DNA from: Blastomussa wellsi
Lineage: Eukaryota > Cnidaria > Anthozoa > Scleractinia > Plerogyridae
Direction of reading: 5' to 3'
DNA: 64,000 bases
Assembly (NCBI GenBank): GCA_947652115.1
Contig: OX393567.1
Coordinates: 3,662,367-3,726,366 of the forward strand
Both the position numbers and the translations under genes were made by a program. Shown piece by piece: positions 14,001 through 21,503 of the stretch. The notes under the pieces were generated by a model that was not told the DNA's origin, searched no databases, and was given only the letters and a program-made list of their open reading frames with translations. The first letter of the stretch is position 1, and each line of letters starts with the position of its first letter.

Positions 14001-17000
14001 CAGGGAGCTTTGATTAAGATATTTACTGTCATTTTAAGATCTGAAGACCTAGCTAAAATACTTCAAAGGATCTTTGAAAGATCCTTATCCTATATGATCT
14101 TTGGCAGATCTTTGACAATCGTTGTTAGAGGTGATTTTACTGCAGCAATGTTTGCCAGAGTAAGTTCAAAACAATAGTAACAATGTCTCAGATGGGATGC
14201 TTTACATGTAACTCTAAACTAAATCAACTAAGACTTAGTGATTTTCACTTCATTGTCAAGAGTAGTTCGTGTTCACTAAGTAAAAACCAAAACCATTTGT
14301 GATTTGCATGTGCACGTTTTCCCGCGCTTTGTGTCAGCTACGTGTAATCACTTCAAGTTTTTATTAGTTCACTGGATTGTCTATGTCCTCTGTGATTGGC
14401 CAGAGTGGTTTTGGTTTTACGTCACTCAATACTGAAACTCGCTTTAACAACTTTGTGTAATCCAAACTGATATAAGCAGCCAAATACTTGCTTGTACTTG
14501 CCTGTCGCACAATGTTCAGTTCCTCACTATCAACAGTAAGGGCAAACAATATAGGGCTTACACCTGCAGAGGGATAATAACAATAACATATAAAATGTAT
14601 CAGTATAGGCCAATAGGATAGAAGTCCACAAGTTATAACTAAATGACAGCTAGTCTAGGTCTCAGTTATAACTACAGTATTAAAATTGGAGCATTTAATT
14701 AAAGTAGTGCTGCAATTTATAAAGTGAAGAACAGGCTATGAACCATCCTCAATTAAAGAATGCCAAATAATATTATTACCCTTAAATTTTAATGCAAATT
14801 ATTTGAGACTTTTGTGCATAGTGATACTGTACTGTACTGCACAATTTTTGGGTAGTCGGCAGTTGCTACATGTATTCTATGACATGACACACAAACATTT
14901 GCAAATGAAATTTGCTTAATCTCCCTGCCACTTTTCCTGGATTACCCCTGTAAGGCATTCTGTTTGTTGATTGTAAATGCAGATGTTAGAACTCGCCACA
15001 ACCCAAACTAGGCTACTGTACATCAGAAAAAGAATCTGTCAATCATAGCAACAGATGAGGTTAGTAAAGTCTGCATGAAGGCCACCCGGTTTGTCTAGCA
15101 ACCAGGAGAATTTCTACTCCCCACTAGATGACATGTTCGGCCATCACAGGGTTACCCCCAAGCATTAAATTTGCCAGTACCCACTTAAACACATGGGTGG
15201 GGAGAGACAGTTGTCTTGCCCAAGAATTAACACAAAGCAGTGGCTTTGACCAGCCAAGGTTTGGAATTCAAACTCAATCAGCCTGATCTGGAGGTCTGTG
15301 CTATTTCAGGCCACTGCACCTCTCAACAACAACTGATAAGTTTTTTATTTATCCTACTCACCTGCAGCAATCATGGGAAGCATACTGGCACGCTCTTCAT
15401 CCATAAAGAAAGCCTCTTTTTCGTAAAACTGACTGTCATATTCAAATCATGAACAAAGCATAGGGAAAAAATGCTATTCATTAGACATCATTTTCATCCA
15501 TTGCTGTTCAAAGGTGTCTAGTTATACAAGGTGTCCATGCATTAAAACACTTCTGGATGAAGAAATGTCGGTGATAGTTAAACGAGACATTCCGGTATAA
15601 AAGTAGCCAGGCCTGGCCATTCTCATGCCCAGATGCCAGTCAACCAAGAAAGTGTAAATAGCTGACAAGCAAACCATACTTATTGAGAAAATATGCTTCG
15701 CTTTTGCTGAGAATGTTGTGCTAAACACGTTATCTTTTAGTTTCATGAGATTTTAAAGTGTGTTTAAAGTTTGCAGGACGCTTGACTCTAAAACATGCGA
15801 TGAATGCAAGGATACAAAAATTTGCATTTTGCGGCCAAAAGGTGTTAGATGTTGGAGGTGCTATCCCTTTTATAGCAGAACTTCTTGTTTAAGTGTCTTG
15901 CCCAAGGACCTAACCAACACATTATTGCCCTAGCCAGGGCTGAAACTTGGATCGCTAAATCCAGAGTCCAACACACTAACCATTAAGCCACCATCTTCCG
16001 ATCATCCCTGTTACAATTCAACCATACAACTCCATAAGGTAAAGGAAACGTCTATACACAAGCCTAGTGGCCCGTCAGGCCTGAGCTTACCCCAGATTAT
16101 GTACCATGAGGTGACTAGGGGTATTTCTACTCCCCCTGGATGGGAAGCTAGTCTATTGCAGGGTTACCCCCAACATTGGTATCCACTCAAATACACCTGG
16201 GTGAAGAGAGGCACTGTGGAAGTAAAGTGTCTTGCCCAAGAACACAACACAGGGACCCTGACCGAGTCTTGAACTTGGACTGTTCGACCTGGAGTCCAGC
16301 GCACTAACCATTAGGCCATTGCACCTCCCATGTAAAGCTTCATAAACATACCTTAAAATCGTTTTATCTCCAAGCATGTTATGGAAGAATTGTTCTAATG
16401 AGTGCTCATTCAGTGTAGATCTCAGCCAAGCACGGCCTTGAAAAGAGACACCATTTATTCAAAATCATTCAACATTTAATAAATTACAAGAAAGAGTATT
16501 CCCAATACTTGTAAATTTTAAACTTTTCACCAGAAAGTTATTAGACTAAAGCTGCCAGGGTTTCAGTCAGTCAAAAACATATGGGAGTGCAAAGATATTC
16601 CATGACAACCTGATCTCATCGGAAGATCTTTGAAGACCTCAGAATAATTAAACTACTGGTATGAAGTTTTTGGTAATGGCTGTCATAGTTTGAAATTTTC
16701 AGCTATGCATGAGAAATACCGGTAGGTCCATAAGCATGGGCTGGAATGGTGAGTTTTTATTGACCTGTAGGTTTTGAGACTGGCATTAAAGTGTAAAGTT
16801 GACAGGTTTATTAGAATGTTTTATCATTTAATATTCAGGTTTTGATGTCATAACTGTTAGTAGTACTCCCATCTCCCTTCAAAAAAAGACATAATTTGTG
16901 AAGAAGAATGGGAAGAATCTATTTTAATATCATTTAATATTAAAGATTAATGTTCTCAATTATTATTATTGAACACTGACCTCTTCCAGCATCTGTTGTT

Positions 17001-20000
17001 GCTTTCTCAAGAGCAACAAATCTGTCCACCTCCAATTTTCCCAAATGAACTTTCACAAAACTCCAAAACACTAAAAACAATGTCAGATAATTATAGCGTA
17101 AAAGGTCACTTTAGCTACAGTGTACTGTATCCAGCTGCTTTGCTAACAAAGATTTTTAGCGTATACTGTGCAATCTCTGAACCTCCCACCTCAAATAACA
17201 TATATCCCTGATTCTCGCCGTTCTGTAATTAACGGTTCCTACAGCTTCATGCTATGTCATCAATTGCAAAATAATTATGCAATATTGTTAAGTTTTCTAC
17301 ATTTGTCCTGATCCCTGCTACCTTCAGAATCCTCTTCTCCCATCTCCCATATCCCTTTTGCTCCCATTTACTTTGGCTTCTCTCCTCCTGTACCCCCACC
17401 CCTCCCTTCCACAAATAACCAGGTCAAAAGTTTGCAGGAAATACAGTCCTCAACACACATGTCCATGATGTGATTTAGCATACAATATTTGAGTTTCAGA
17501 ATGAAGGGGTCTAATTAAACAATAGAGTGTTTCTGTCAAGGAACTATCAGCTGATAGTTGCCCTGCGGAAATTTGAAGTTATTAAAAGTTTTAAGAACAT
17601 CAAATTTCCAAGGGGCAACTATTAGACTGATAGTTCCGAGATATAAACACTCCATTATCTTTATTGTTCAACACTAAATTTTCTTTCGCGCGCAGATTCA
17701 CAAAACAGCTTCTTGAGTTTTTGCTGCAAGCCGAAATGTATGAATAAACGAAAATCAGGCAAGAAACGCTCTAAATGCAGATCAACCAAATAGCGTTTGA
17801 ATGTTTCTTTTTAACAAAAGCCCACTTGTTTACAAAAAAAAATTCACGGACGGGCACTATCCATCCGGGTATTTTCCTGGACGGGCACTATGTGCTGATA
17901 GTGCCCTCCGCGGATGAACACTATCGCGTCACGTGTTTAATTTAGACCAATGAGAATTGAAGAAAGTTGTGAACTATAACACAAGATAGTTGCCTACCTG
18001 AATCTGAGTCTAATTTCATTATTCCTGCAGCTTGACCAACTTGCCTAGAAGTGCAATAAAAAACCCAGGCCAAATTGTAGGTAATACTATAAAATAAATA
18101 TATTTAAATTGACCTTGAAATTCATTTCAAAAACTCATTAATAATTCATAAAGGAAATACAAAAGAAATTACTTTAACTAAGTATTTAAGAGTTTCTTTA
18201 TGTCTGATATAGACACAGCTAAATTTTAAAGTTGATTTTCTCCAGAAAAATAACAATAAACCCAAGGATTATTCTACAAATGAAATAGATCTATCGAAAA
18301 TCGGCTACGCCTCATGTTTTAAACCTGATTAACACTGCTGCTCGTTTTTTAAACATTACGCAACAAAGAAGTGTATAGTACAATTCATAAAATTGTGAGA
18401 AGAAGCCAGACCTCTACACCCCACATGAAACCATAGTGTAAAAAAGATGCCTCCTTATTGGTATAACCCACTTATTACATATAGTTTTCTGTTCTTTTAT
18501 AATTTGTATTATTAATAGTAAGACGTGGGATACTGTAGATGTTGTGTTGTGGCTTCACTTTATTTAAATCAGTTTGATTTATATTTCCAATGAATATGAA
18601 GCAATGAAAAATAAAAATCAAACTGGTTTGGGAAATTCTAAATCAATTACTGGTAAGTATTAAAGTGAAACTACAGCATAGAAGCATAGAAGTCTCCTCA
18701 TGACTAAGCACAATTACATACACTGAGGAAAAACTACTACCTAAATGCACTAACTCTGGATTTTTTAAAGCCATGCTGAAAGATTGATTCAAGCTGGGTT
18801 AACAGACAAACAACCCTGAAAGAAAAATAATGTTAATAAGTCAGTGTCTCAATTGTGCAACAAATTGATTATTTAGAATATTTAAAGTGCACCTAACTCC
18901 AAAATATTTTTTTCGCTACAATGAACCTTTGCACCAGTTTGAAACGTATTACACCTTTCCTTTCTCCTTTTTACCAAATGCTGACTTTTTATAGCATTTA
19001 AAAGTTATGAAAAACTGAGCATCAGTTGGTTCACGACAGAGTCAGAAGGGGTGTGGGTCTATTCCTGGGTTGACGTCACAAACTGATTTGCATCGCATAA
19101 AGTCTTTGTAAACATGCATGCAAATCAGTTTGTGACGTCAACCAAGGAATAGACCCACGCCCCTTATGATTCGGTCATGCAACAACTGATGTTCGGTTTT
19201 TCGTAACTTTTAAATGCTATAAAAAGTCAGCAATTGGTAAAATGGAGAAACGAAAGGTGTAACGTGTTTCGAACTGATGCAAAGGTTCATTGTAGCGAAA
19301 AAATATTTTGGGGTTAGGTGCACTTTAAGCTATCTTTGGTGGGTAGGTGAAGGTTTGTTACGTCCAGCGCTTGAGCCTAGTGGCCCATCGCAGGGTTACT
19401 CTAAGCATTAAATTTGCCGCTACCCATTTATACACCTGAGTGAAGAGAGCCACTCTGAGAATCAATTTAAGTGTGTTGCCCATGAGTATAATGCAGTGCC
19501 CTGGCTGAGGCTTGAACCTGGGCCGTGCCATCAGCAGTCCAGTGCACTAACCATTAGACCACTGTGCCTCGCTAAGCTATCTTTGGTACCAGGAGAATTT
19601 TTCCATCATTTCATCCTCTTCAAATATTCATGCAAATTACATGTAAGGACACAAAAATGAGATATCTTCCAGCATTTCTGCTCCAATAAACTTCACTTGA
19701 CTTTTATCCATAGCAGACAAACAATATTACTATTTTATTAAAACAAACATTTCTTCCTTTATATAATCATTTATGGAGAAACAGTCACATCAACAATAAA
19801 TTTCACTCTGATAATTACCTGCTATCCCCATCAGTTGCAAGTTCTCTTTTGCCACCAAATCTGACTTGACACTAACAATCAAACAAGGAAAAAAATCACA
19901 GAAATGTTTCACTATTGTCAGCGATCTCAATGTAGCATGTAATTATAAGAAAATTCCATTATGAATTCACTCTTTTTTCTTGCACACCTGTAGTATGTTT

Positions 20001-20991
20001 CACGGCAGTTGGTAGTATCTTTGTAGAGTTGTCTTCCTCTGGTCTATGATCTGTAATTGTCCATCCCGTTGCCTCTCTCAGCAGATTCTCCTGCCCTTCC
20101 CTCCCCTTTTTAGTAACCCTTTTGCGACCGAGAGCATCCATCAGGGCTCCTATTCTCATTATAGAAGTGCAGGTGAGACTGTTGAAAATAGCTCACTATT
20201 TTTGGACTAATCACCAAAAACCACTCTTGAGATCAAACTTTACCTTTTCTTTCAAGATAATTGCCTGTAATTTATTCCAAAATTCCCGCTTCATTGATTT
20301 CCTCTAGACGAGACTCTACTCTCTCAAGACAAGATTCTCATATTGAGAGACGAGACAATGAGGAATTACTCTAGTTGCATGGTCAGAAGGCAAGGGGATG
20401 GGAAAATAAAACATTGCACTTCGATTGCCTTGGTAATAAAGTGATTTGAGCATTTGAAATATCACGCATTGAATTGAATAAACCCCCATCAACACCCACT
20501 CCTTCCCCACCCACCCCCCACTTCCACACTTCTCACCACCCCCCCTCCCCCCCGCTCCATCTCTCTCTCTATTCCATAGAAACACTCTCCCAACCATACC
20601 TTGTCATAACTACCTGAAAGGTACATTTGAACTATTTAAGGTAAGTTTAAATTGAACTGATGGTTTGAAAAACTATAAACTATTACCTGGAGACAGAAAA
20701 CAGCCTCGCAAAACCAAGGATCTCTTTCATATCAACAACATGCAATTTAAGCAATTAATTGTCGGATTTTTACCTGTTTTACGGCATCAAGTAATCTATC
20801 AAGTAGATACTGTCGTTCAGTTTCTGTATTATGCTGTTGGCCTTGTTGAAAGACAGTGACAAGTACGTTTTCAGTACATAAGCGACCATAAGCTCGTGTG
20901 ATGTAATTCAAGCCGTCAAATTCGAAGTCACGAAAATCAGTTTTCACACCATAGAACAAAGATTTGCGTAACAATAAAACTTACCACTCAT
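2023..20991 (-). CDS. SNX29: Sorting nexin 29: RUN, coiled coil and PX domains; 25 exons
   Basis: Predicted endosomal sorting nexin of 1,076 residues; human SNX29 is about 813. Coding exons 5' to 3': 20985-20991, 20774-20841, 19819-19871, 18741-18815, 17998-18044, 16981-17070, 16352-16436, 15362-15432, 14502-14563, 13640-13745, 11457-12741, 10185-10352, 8804-8849, 8653-8689, 8246-8309, 7814-7942, 7477-7574, 6841-6916, 6139-6175, 5779-5895, 4351-4503, 3066-3140, 2774-2839, 2478-2617, 2023-2098. The lengths sum to 3,231 nt (1,077 codons) and every junction keeps phase. Signatures seen: N-terminal MSG then RQYLLDRLLDAVKQ, RFGGKRELATDGDSRV, FWSFVKVHLG, RAWLRSTLNEHSLEQ, MDEERASMLP, LKKYVGAVQALR, GELLEFNERLQ, VNVWIPSVFLRG, IKDDEWNVYRRYSQF, FPPKKTLGNK, ending ...NYTGL and TGA. 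Exon 1 is only ATGAGTG before its donor, matching the family start MSG. Introns use GT-AG except intron 9 (GC-AG). One in-frame TAA lies at 12440-12442 in exon 11, so this allele may be truncated or the base may be wrong. Family call is very secure; small exon edges less so. Confidence 0.95.
2478..4503 (-). CDS. SNX29: SNX29 exons 21-24: PX phosphoinositide-binding domain
   Basis: Residues ~908-1052. PX domains bind phosphoinositides, mostly PI3P on early endosomes. Seen: VNVWIPSVFLRG, HHVYQ joined across an intron to VYVRIKDDEWNVYRRYSQF (the RRYSQF basic-aromatic lipid-binding motif), the proline-rich FPPKK loop, then FVEDRRRLLQDYLRRVV and LLQILPFF. The arginine of RRYSQF and the FPPKK basic pair are present, so lipid binding looks intact. 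Exon 22 ends at two overlapping donors, GTT and GTAAGA three bases apart; use of the first would drop one valine. The last exon (2023-2098) adds a short lysine-rich tail and the TGA. Confidence 0.95.
3555..3818. mobile_element. Related foldback element, ends incomplete
   Basis: Inverted arms (GCTTGTCCCTCTTAGCC and its complement) and the same internal segment as the 4883 element (GGAGTCCAATCACATCAGCC). The outer CATTCTCGTCC end is only partly kept on the right. No clear target duplication. SNX29 intron 21. Confidence 0.75.
4883..5169. mobile_element. Foldback MITE with 9-bp target duplication (Mutator-like)
   Basis: 287 bp element with inverted ends starting CATTCTCGTCCCCAGAG and long internal inverted arms. 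It is flanked by CCCCTTCAT at 4874-4882 and 5170-5178, a 9-bp duplication, the size typical of Mutator-like transposons. Lies in SNX29 intron 20. Confidence 0.85.
5237..5555. mobile_element. Second foldback MITE of the same family, 8-9-bp target duplication
   Basis: Inverted ends begin CATTCTCGTCCCCATAGCCC and pair with the right end over ~38 bp. Flanked by TTCCGTAT at 5229-5236 and again at 5557-5564 (ninth base differs). Internal sequence differs from the 4883 copy; ends are shared. Confidence 0.85.
5779..8309 (-). CDS. SNX29: SNX29 exons 15-20: coiled-coil region
   Basis: Residues ~734-907. Six exons read as one heptad-rich segment: LKQAIVSMMLRKDEIEENNR, NLQSQLDEERHKSQQR, ENELLKHQLKKYVGAVQ, a proline-containing break (DDVLPPLPPERN), EEAEEYKRKLIQ and GELLEFNERLQKQVK. 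The order and the signatures match the segment between linker and PX domain in vertebrate SNX29. Exon junctions: 8246-8309, 7814-7942, 7477-7574, 6841-6916, 6139-6175 (37 nt), 5779-5895. It is probably a dimerisation segment, as usual for coiled coils (inference). Confidence 0.93.
6460..6572. repeat. Hairpin element in SNX29 intron 18
   Basis: Inverted copies of CACTGATGACGTCAAAATGT around a short loop; right arm ends at 6571. A non-autonomous foldback repeat. Confidence 0.65.
8330..8545. repeat. Dispersed repeat, family with copies at 14240-14456 and 31925-32085
   Basis: Shared features are a GCGAGTTT-type end, AAAACCAAAACC, a central CGCGGGAAAACGTG, a CAATCAGAAG-type stretch and an ACACGTAGC segment. 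SNX29 intron 14. A degraded relative may sit at 6575-6750. Confidence 0.6.
9009..9560. repeat. Minisatellite, ~28-29 bp unit, roughly 18-19 copies
   Basis: Tandem copies of a unit like GGATGGCAAACGCGGGAAAA followed by CACGTAAC, inside SNX29 intron 12. The centre is most regular; ends are degenerate. The array creates long repetitive open frames on the minus strand that are not genes. Confidence 0.95.
10384..10483 (-). mobile_element. Partial tRNA-derived SINE next to SNX29 exon 12
   Basis: Shares the GTTTATACACCT ... AGAGAGGCACTGAG body and the anti-B-box end with the other SINEs of the window. It sits 30 bp upstream of the exon 12 acceptor and abuts the hammerhead-like repeat block. Confidence 0.6.
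10484..11088. repeat. Hammerhead-like repeat block with inverted ends (PLE terminal repeats)
   Basis: Four copies of a ~45 bp motif: three read as minus-strand motifs (10589-10636, 10699-10747, 10890-10935) and one as plus (10935-10975). On the motif strand the core is CCGACGAAGGGC, UAAC loop, GCUCGAAACGUC, flanked by GATTCG and CGAATC, which pair as stem I. The block is bounded by the same ~45 bp sequence in opposite orientation (GTAAGTNTCTAA ... GTCGGTGGGAAG at 10490 and 11080). Penelope-like elements are known to carry hammerhead ribozymes in their terminal repeats; the core here differs at U4 (C) and has one extra A before stem II. Confidence 0.7.
11089..11338 (-). mobile_element. Penelope-like element: C-terminal GIY-YIG endonuclease remnant
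   Basis: Minus-strand frame reads through VARHFNLPNHS, then RRKTLEQKFIFQIGTLNPHG and ERFSFN with a stop. This is the signature end of the GIY-YIG nuclease that closes Penelope-like element proteins. Only the last ~80 residues remain: the reverse transcriptase is missing, so the copy is 5'-truncated and dead. It lies in SNX29 intron 11, about 120 bp from the exon 11 donor. The block downstream on the same strand (10484-11088) has the repeats expected of its terminal region. Confidence 0.8.
11457..12741 (-). CDS. SNX29: SNX29 exon 11: long serine- and acid-rich linker with internal TAA
   Basis: A single 1,285 nt exon (residues ~222-650). It opens with a lysine-rich run (ESKPEKKKRKKKKRSAA), the same basic patch that follows the RUN domain in vertebrate SNX29, and goes on with low-complexity Ser/Asp/Glu-rich, probably disordered sequence. 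Acceptor: TTTCATCAG at 12742; donor: AAG then GTTAGT at 11456. Reading frame is open on both sides of one TAA at 12440-12442 (codon 322), and the distal half continues in the same frame (for example SFDLEDFLENV) into exon 12 in correct phase. I tested GT...AG pairs around the TAA: those with good acceptors break frame, and those keeping frame have weak sites. A nonsense allele or base error is likelier than a hidden intron. Confidence 0.85.
14240..14456. repeat. Copy of the CGCGGGAAAACGTG dispersed repeat
   Basis: Opposite orientation to the 8330 copy: GCACGTTTTCCCGCG, CTACGTGTAATCACTTC, ending in TGAAACTCGCTTT. It runs to within 50 bp of SNX29 exon 9. Confidence 0.6.
14502..20991 (-). CDS. 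SNX29: SNX29 exons 1-9 encoding the RUN domain
   Basis: Residues about 1-186. RUN domains are helical bundles that bind small GTPases of the Rab and Rap type; that role is family knowledge, not seen here. The exons spell the conserved core in order: LLDAVKQ, RFGGKRELATDGDSRVV, LLTQLESIFQHGFKKS, a QAAG helix, FWSFVKVHLG, RAWLRSTLNEHSLEQ, FYEKE, MDEERASMLP and PILFALTVDSEELN. Introns are 0.5-2 kb and carry SINEs (15078-15332, 15880-15996, 16053-16333, 19373-19572) and foldback elements (17523-17661, 18884-19329). Exon 9 ends CAG then GCAAGT, a good GC-type donor, and no in-phase GT donor of comparable quality lies beside it. Confidence 0.93.
15078..15332 (-). mobile_element. tRNA-derived SINE (diverged copy)
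   Basis: Minus-strand SINE with the conserved CTTGGGCAAGACA body box, GTGTTTAAGTGGGTAC and GGGGTAACCCTG. SNX29 intron 8. Confidence 0.65.
15880..15996 (-). mobile_element. tRNA-derived SINE, 5' part only
   Basis: Minus strand: GGTTAGTGTGTTGGACTC (A-box region), a CAAGTTTCAGCC B-box-like part and the CTTGGGCAAGACACTTAA body box. The 3' half is missing. Confidence 0.65.
16053..16333 (-). mobile_element. tRNA-derived SINE, best copy
   Basis: About 280 bp on the minus strand: tRNA-like head (GGTTAGTGCGCTGGACTC as A box, AAGTTCAAGACTC as B box), then CTTGGGCAAGACACTTTAC, CACCCAGGTGTATTTGAG, GGGGGTAACCCTGC, and a tail at ~16053. It ends 20 bp from SNX29 exon 7. Confidence 0.75.
17523..17661. mobile_element. 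Short foldback element in SNX29 intron 5
   Basis: Inverted arms containing GAGTGTTTCTGTCAAGGAAC and CAACTATTAGACTGATAGTTCC. A related but weaker GGGCACTAT stretch follows at 17850-17930. Confidence 0.7.
18118..18365. repeat. Dispersed repeat, partner of 57605-57875
   Basis: Shared order: AATAATTCATAAAG, GATATAGA.ACRGCTAAATTTT, TTCTACAAATGAA, GGCT.CGCCTC.TGTTTTAAACCTGAT and TTTTT.AAACATTA. Similar enough to be one family. SNX29 intron 4. Confidence 0.65.
18884..19329. mobile_element. 445-bp foldback element in SNX29 intron 3
   Basis: Starts TAAAGTGCACCTAACTCC and ends with its complement (GGTTAGGTGCACTTTA). Arms of ~200 bp with few mismatches meet around a short loop near 19100. An ATTT-rich, non-coding MITE. 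Confidence 0.85.
19373..19572 (-). mobile_element. tRNA-derived SINE
   Basis: Same family: GGTTAGTGCACTGGAC head, CAGGTTCAAGCCTC B box, CACTCAGGTGTATAAATGGG body and GAGTAACCCTGCGATGGGCC. SNX29 intron 3. Confidence 0.7.
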
Positions 20992-21503
20992 GATCTGTTT
21001 ATGAGTAGACGTCACAAACATCCTAGTTGCCACAGTGAAGACGTAATTATGACAGAAACGCAGCGAGTCAGTAAGGACTTGCGTAAAAGGCTATCTCTCA
21101 ATACTTCGTCGCCATGTTGTTTTATTACTCAGGCCATTGTCGACAACATTTGATTGAGGGGAGTTGGGACCGACTTCCTCGGAGCCTGTTCCAAAGGAAG
21201 GGAGTATTTATTTCAAAGGTGGTTAGGTGGAAGTTTATACTGGGATTATTTTCTTAGGCGGTAAGATATTTTGATCAAATGCATGTACCAGAAACGCAAG
21301 AGGTGCCATTCTTCATAAATGATTTGTTTGTTTAGTACGTGAAAGCGCGTTTATGAAACTCAAACGTGAATCCTGAAATGCACAAGCCATGACCTATAGT
21401 CTTCACGTCTTCATCTCATGAGCTTAGTTTGAATGGAATTATGCAATAATGAGATTATCGATGCCTGTTTTTATTTTTTCTTGGTAAAATTCTACAGTTA
21501 AGA
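20992..21503. promoter_or_regulatory. Presumed bidirectional promoter between SNX29 and CARHSP1
   Basis: Only 512 bp separate the two divergent start codons. The interval holds a CRE-like octamer (AGACGTCA at ~21007) next to the SNX29 start and a YY1-type GCCATGTT at ~21112 in the middle. No TATA box is clear at a fixed place. A possible acceptor (TTCTACAG) lies just before the CARHSP1 ATG, so its 5' UTR may be spliced. The motif matches are short and could be chance. Confidence 0.5.

Noticed and set aside
19959..20159. 66-codon minus-strand frame between SNX29 exons 2 and 3
   Set aside because: Exons 2 and 3 join in phase to give KQCQVRFGG as in the family; there is no room for an extra exon.
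20747..20974. 75-codon minus-strand frame extending SNX29 exon 2 upstream
   Set aside because: It lacks an ATG at its start, and splicing exon 1 (ATGAGTG) to the acceptor at 20842 gives the family's MSG start in phase.
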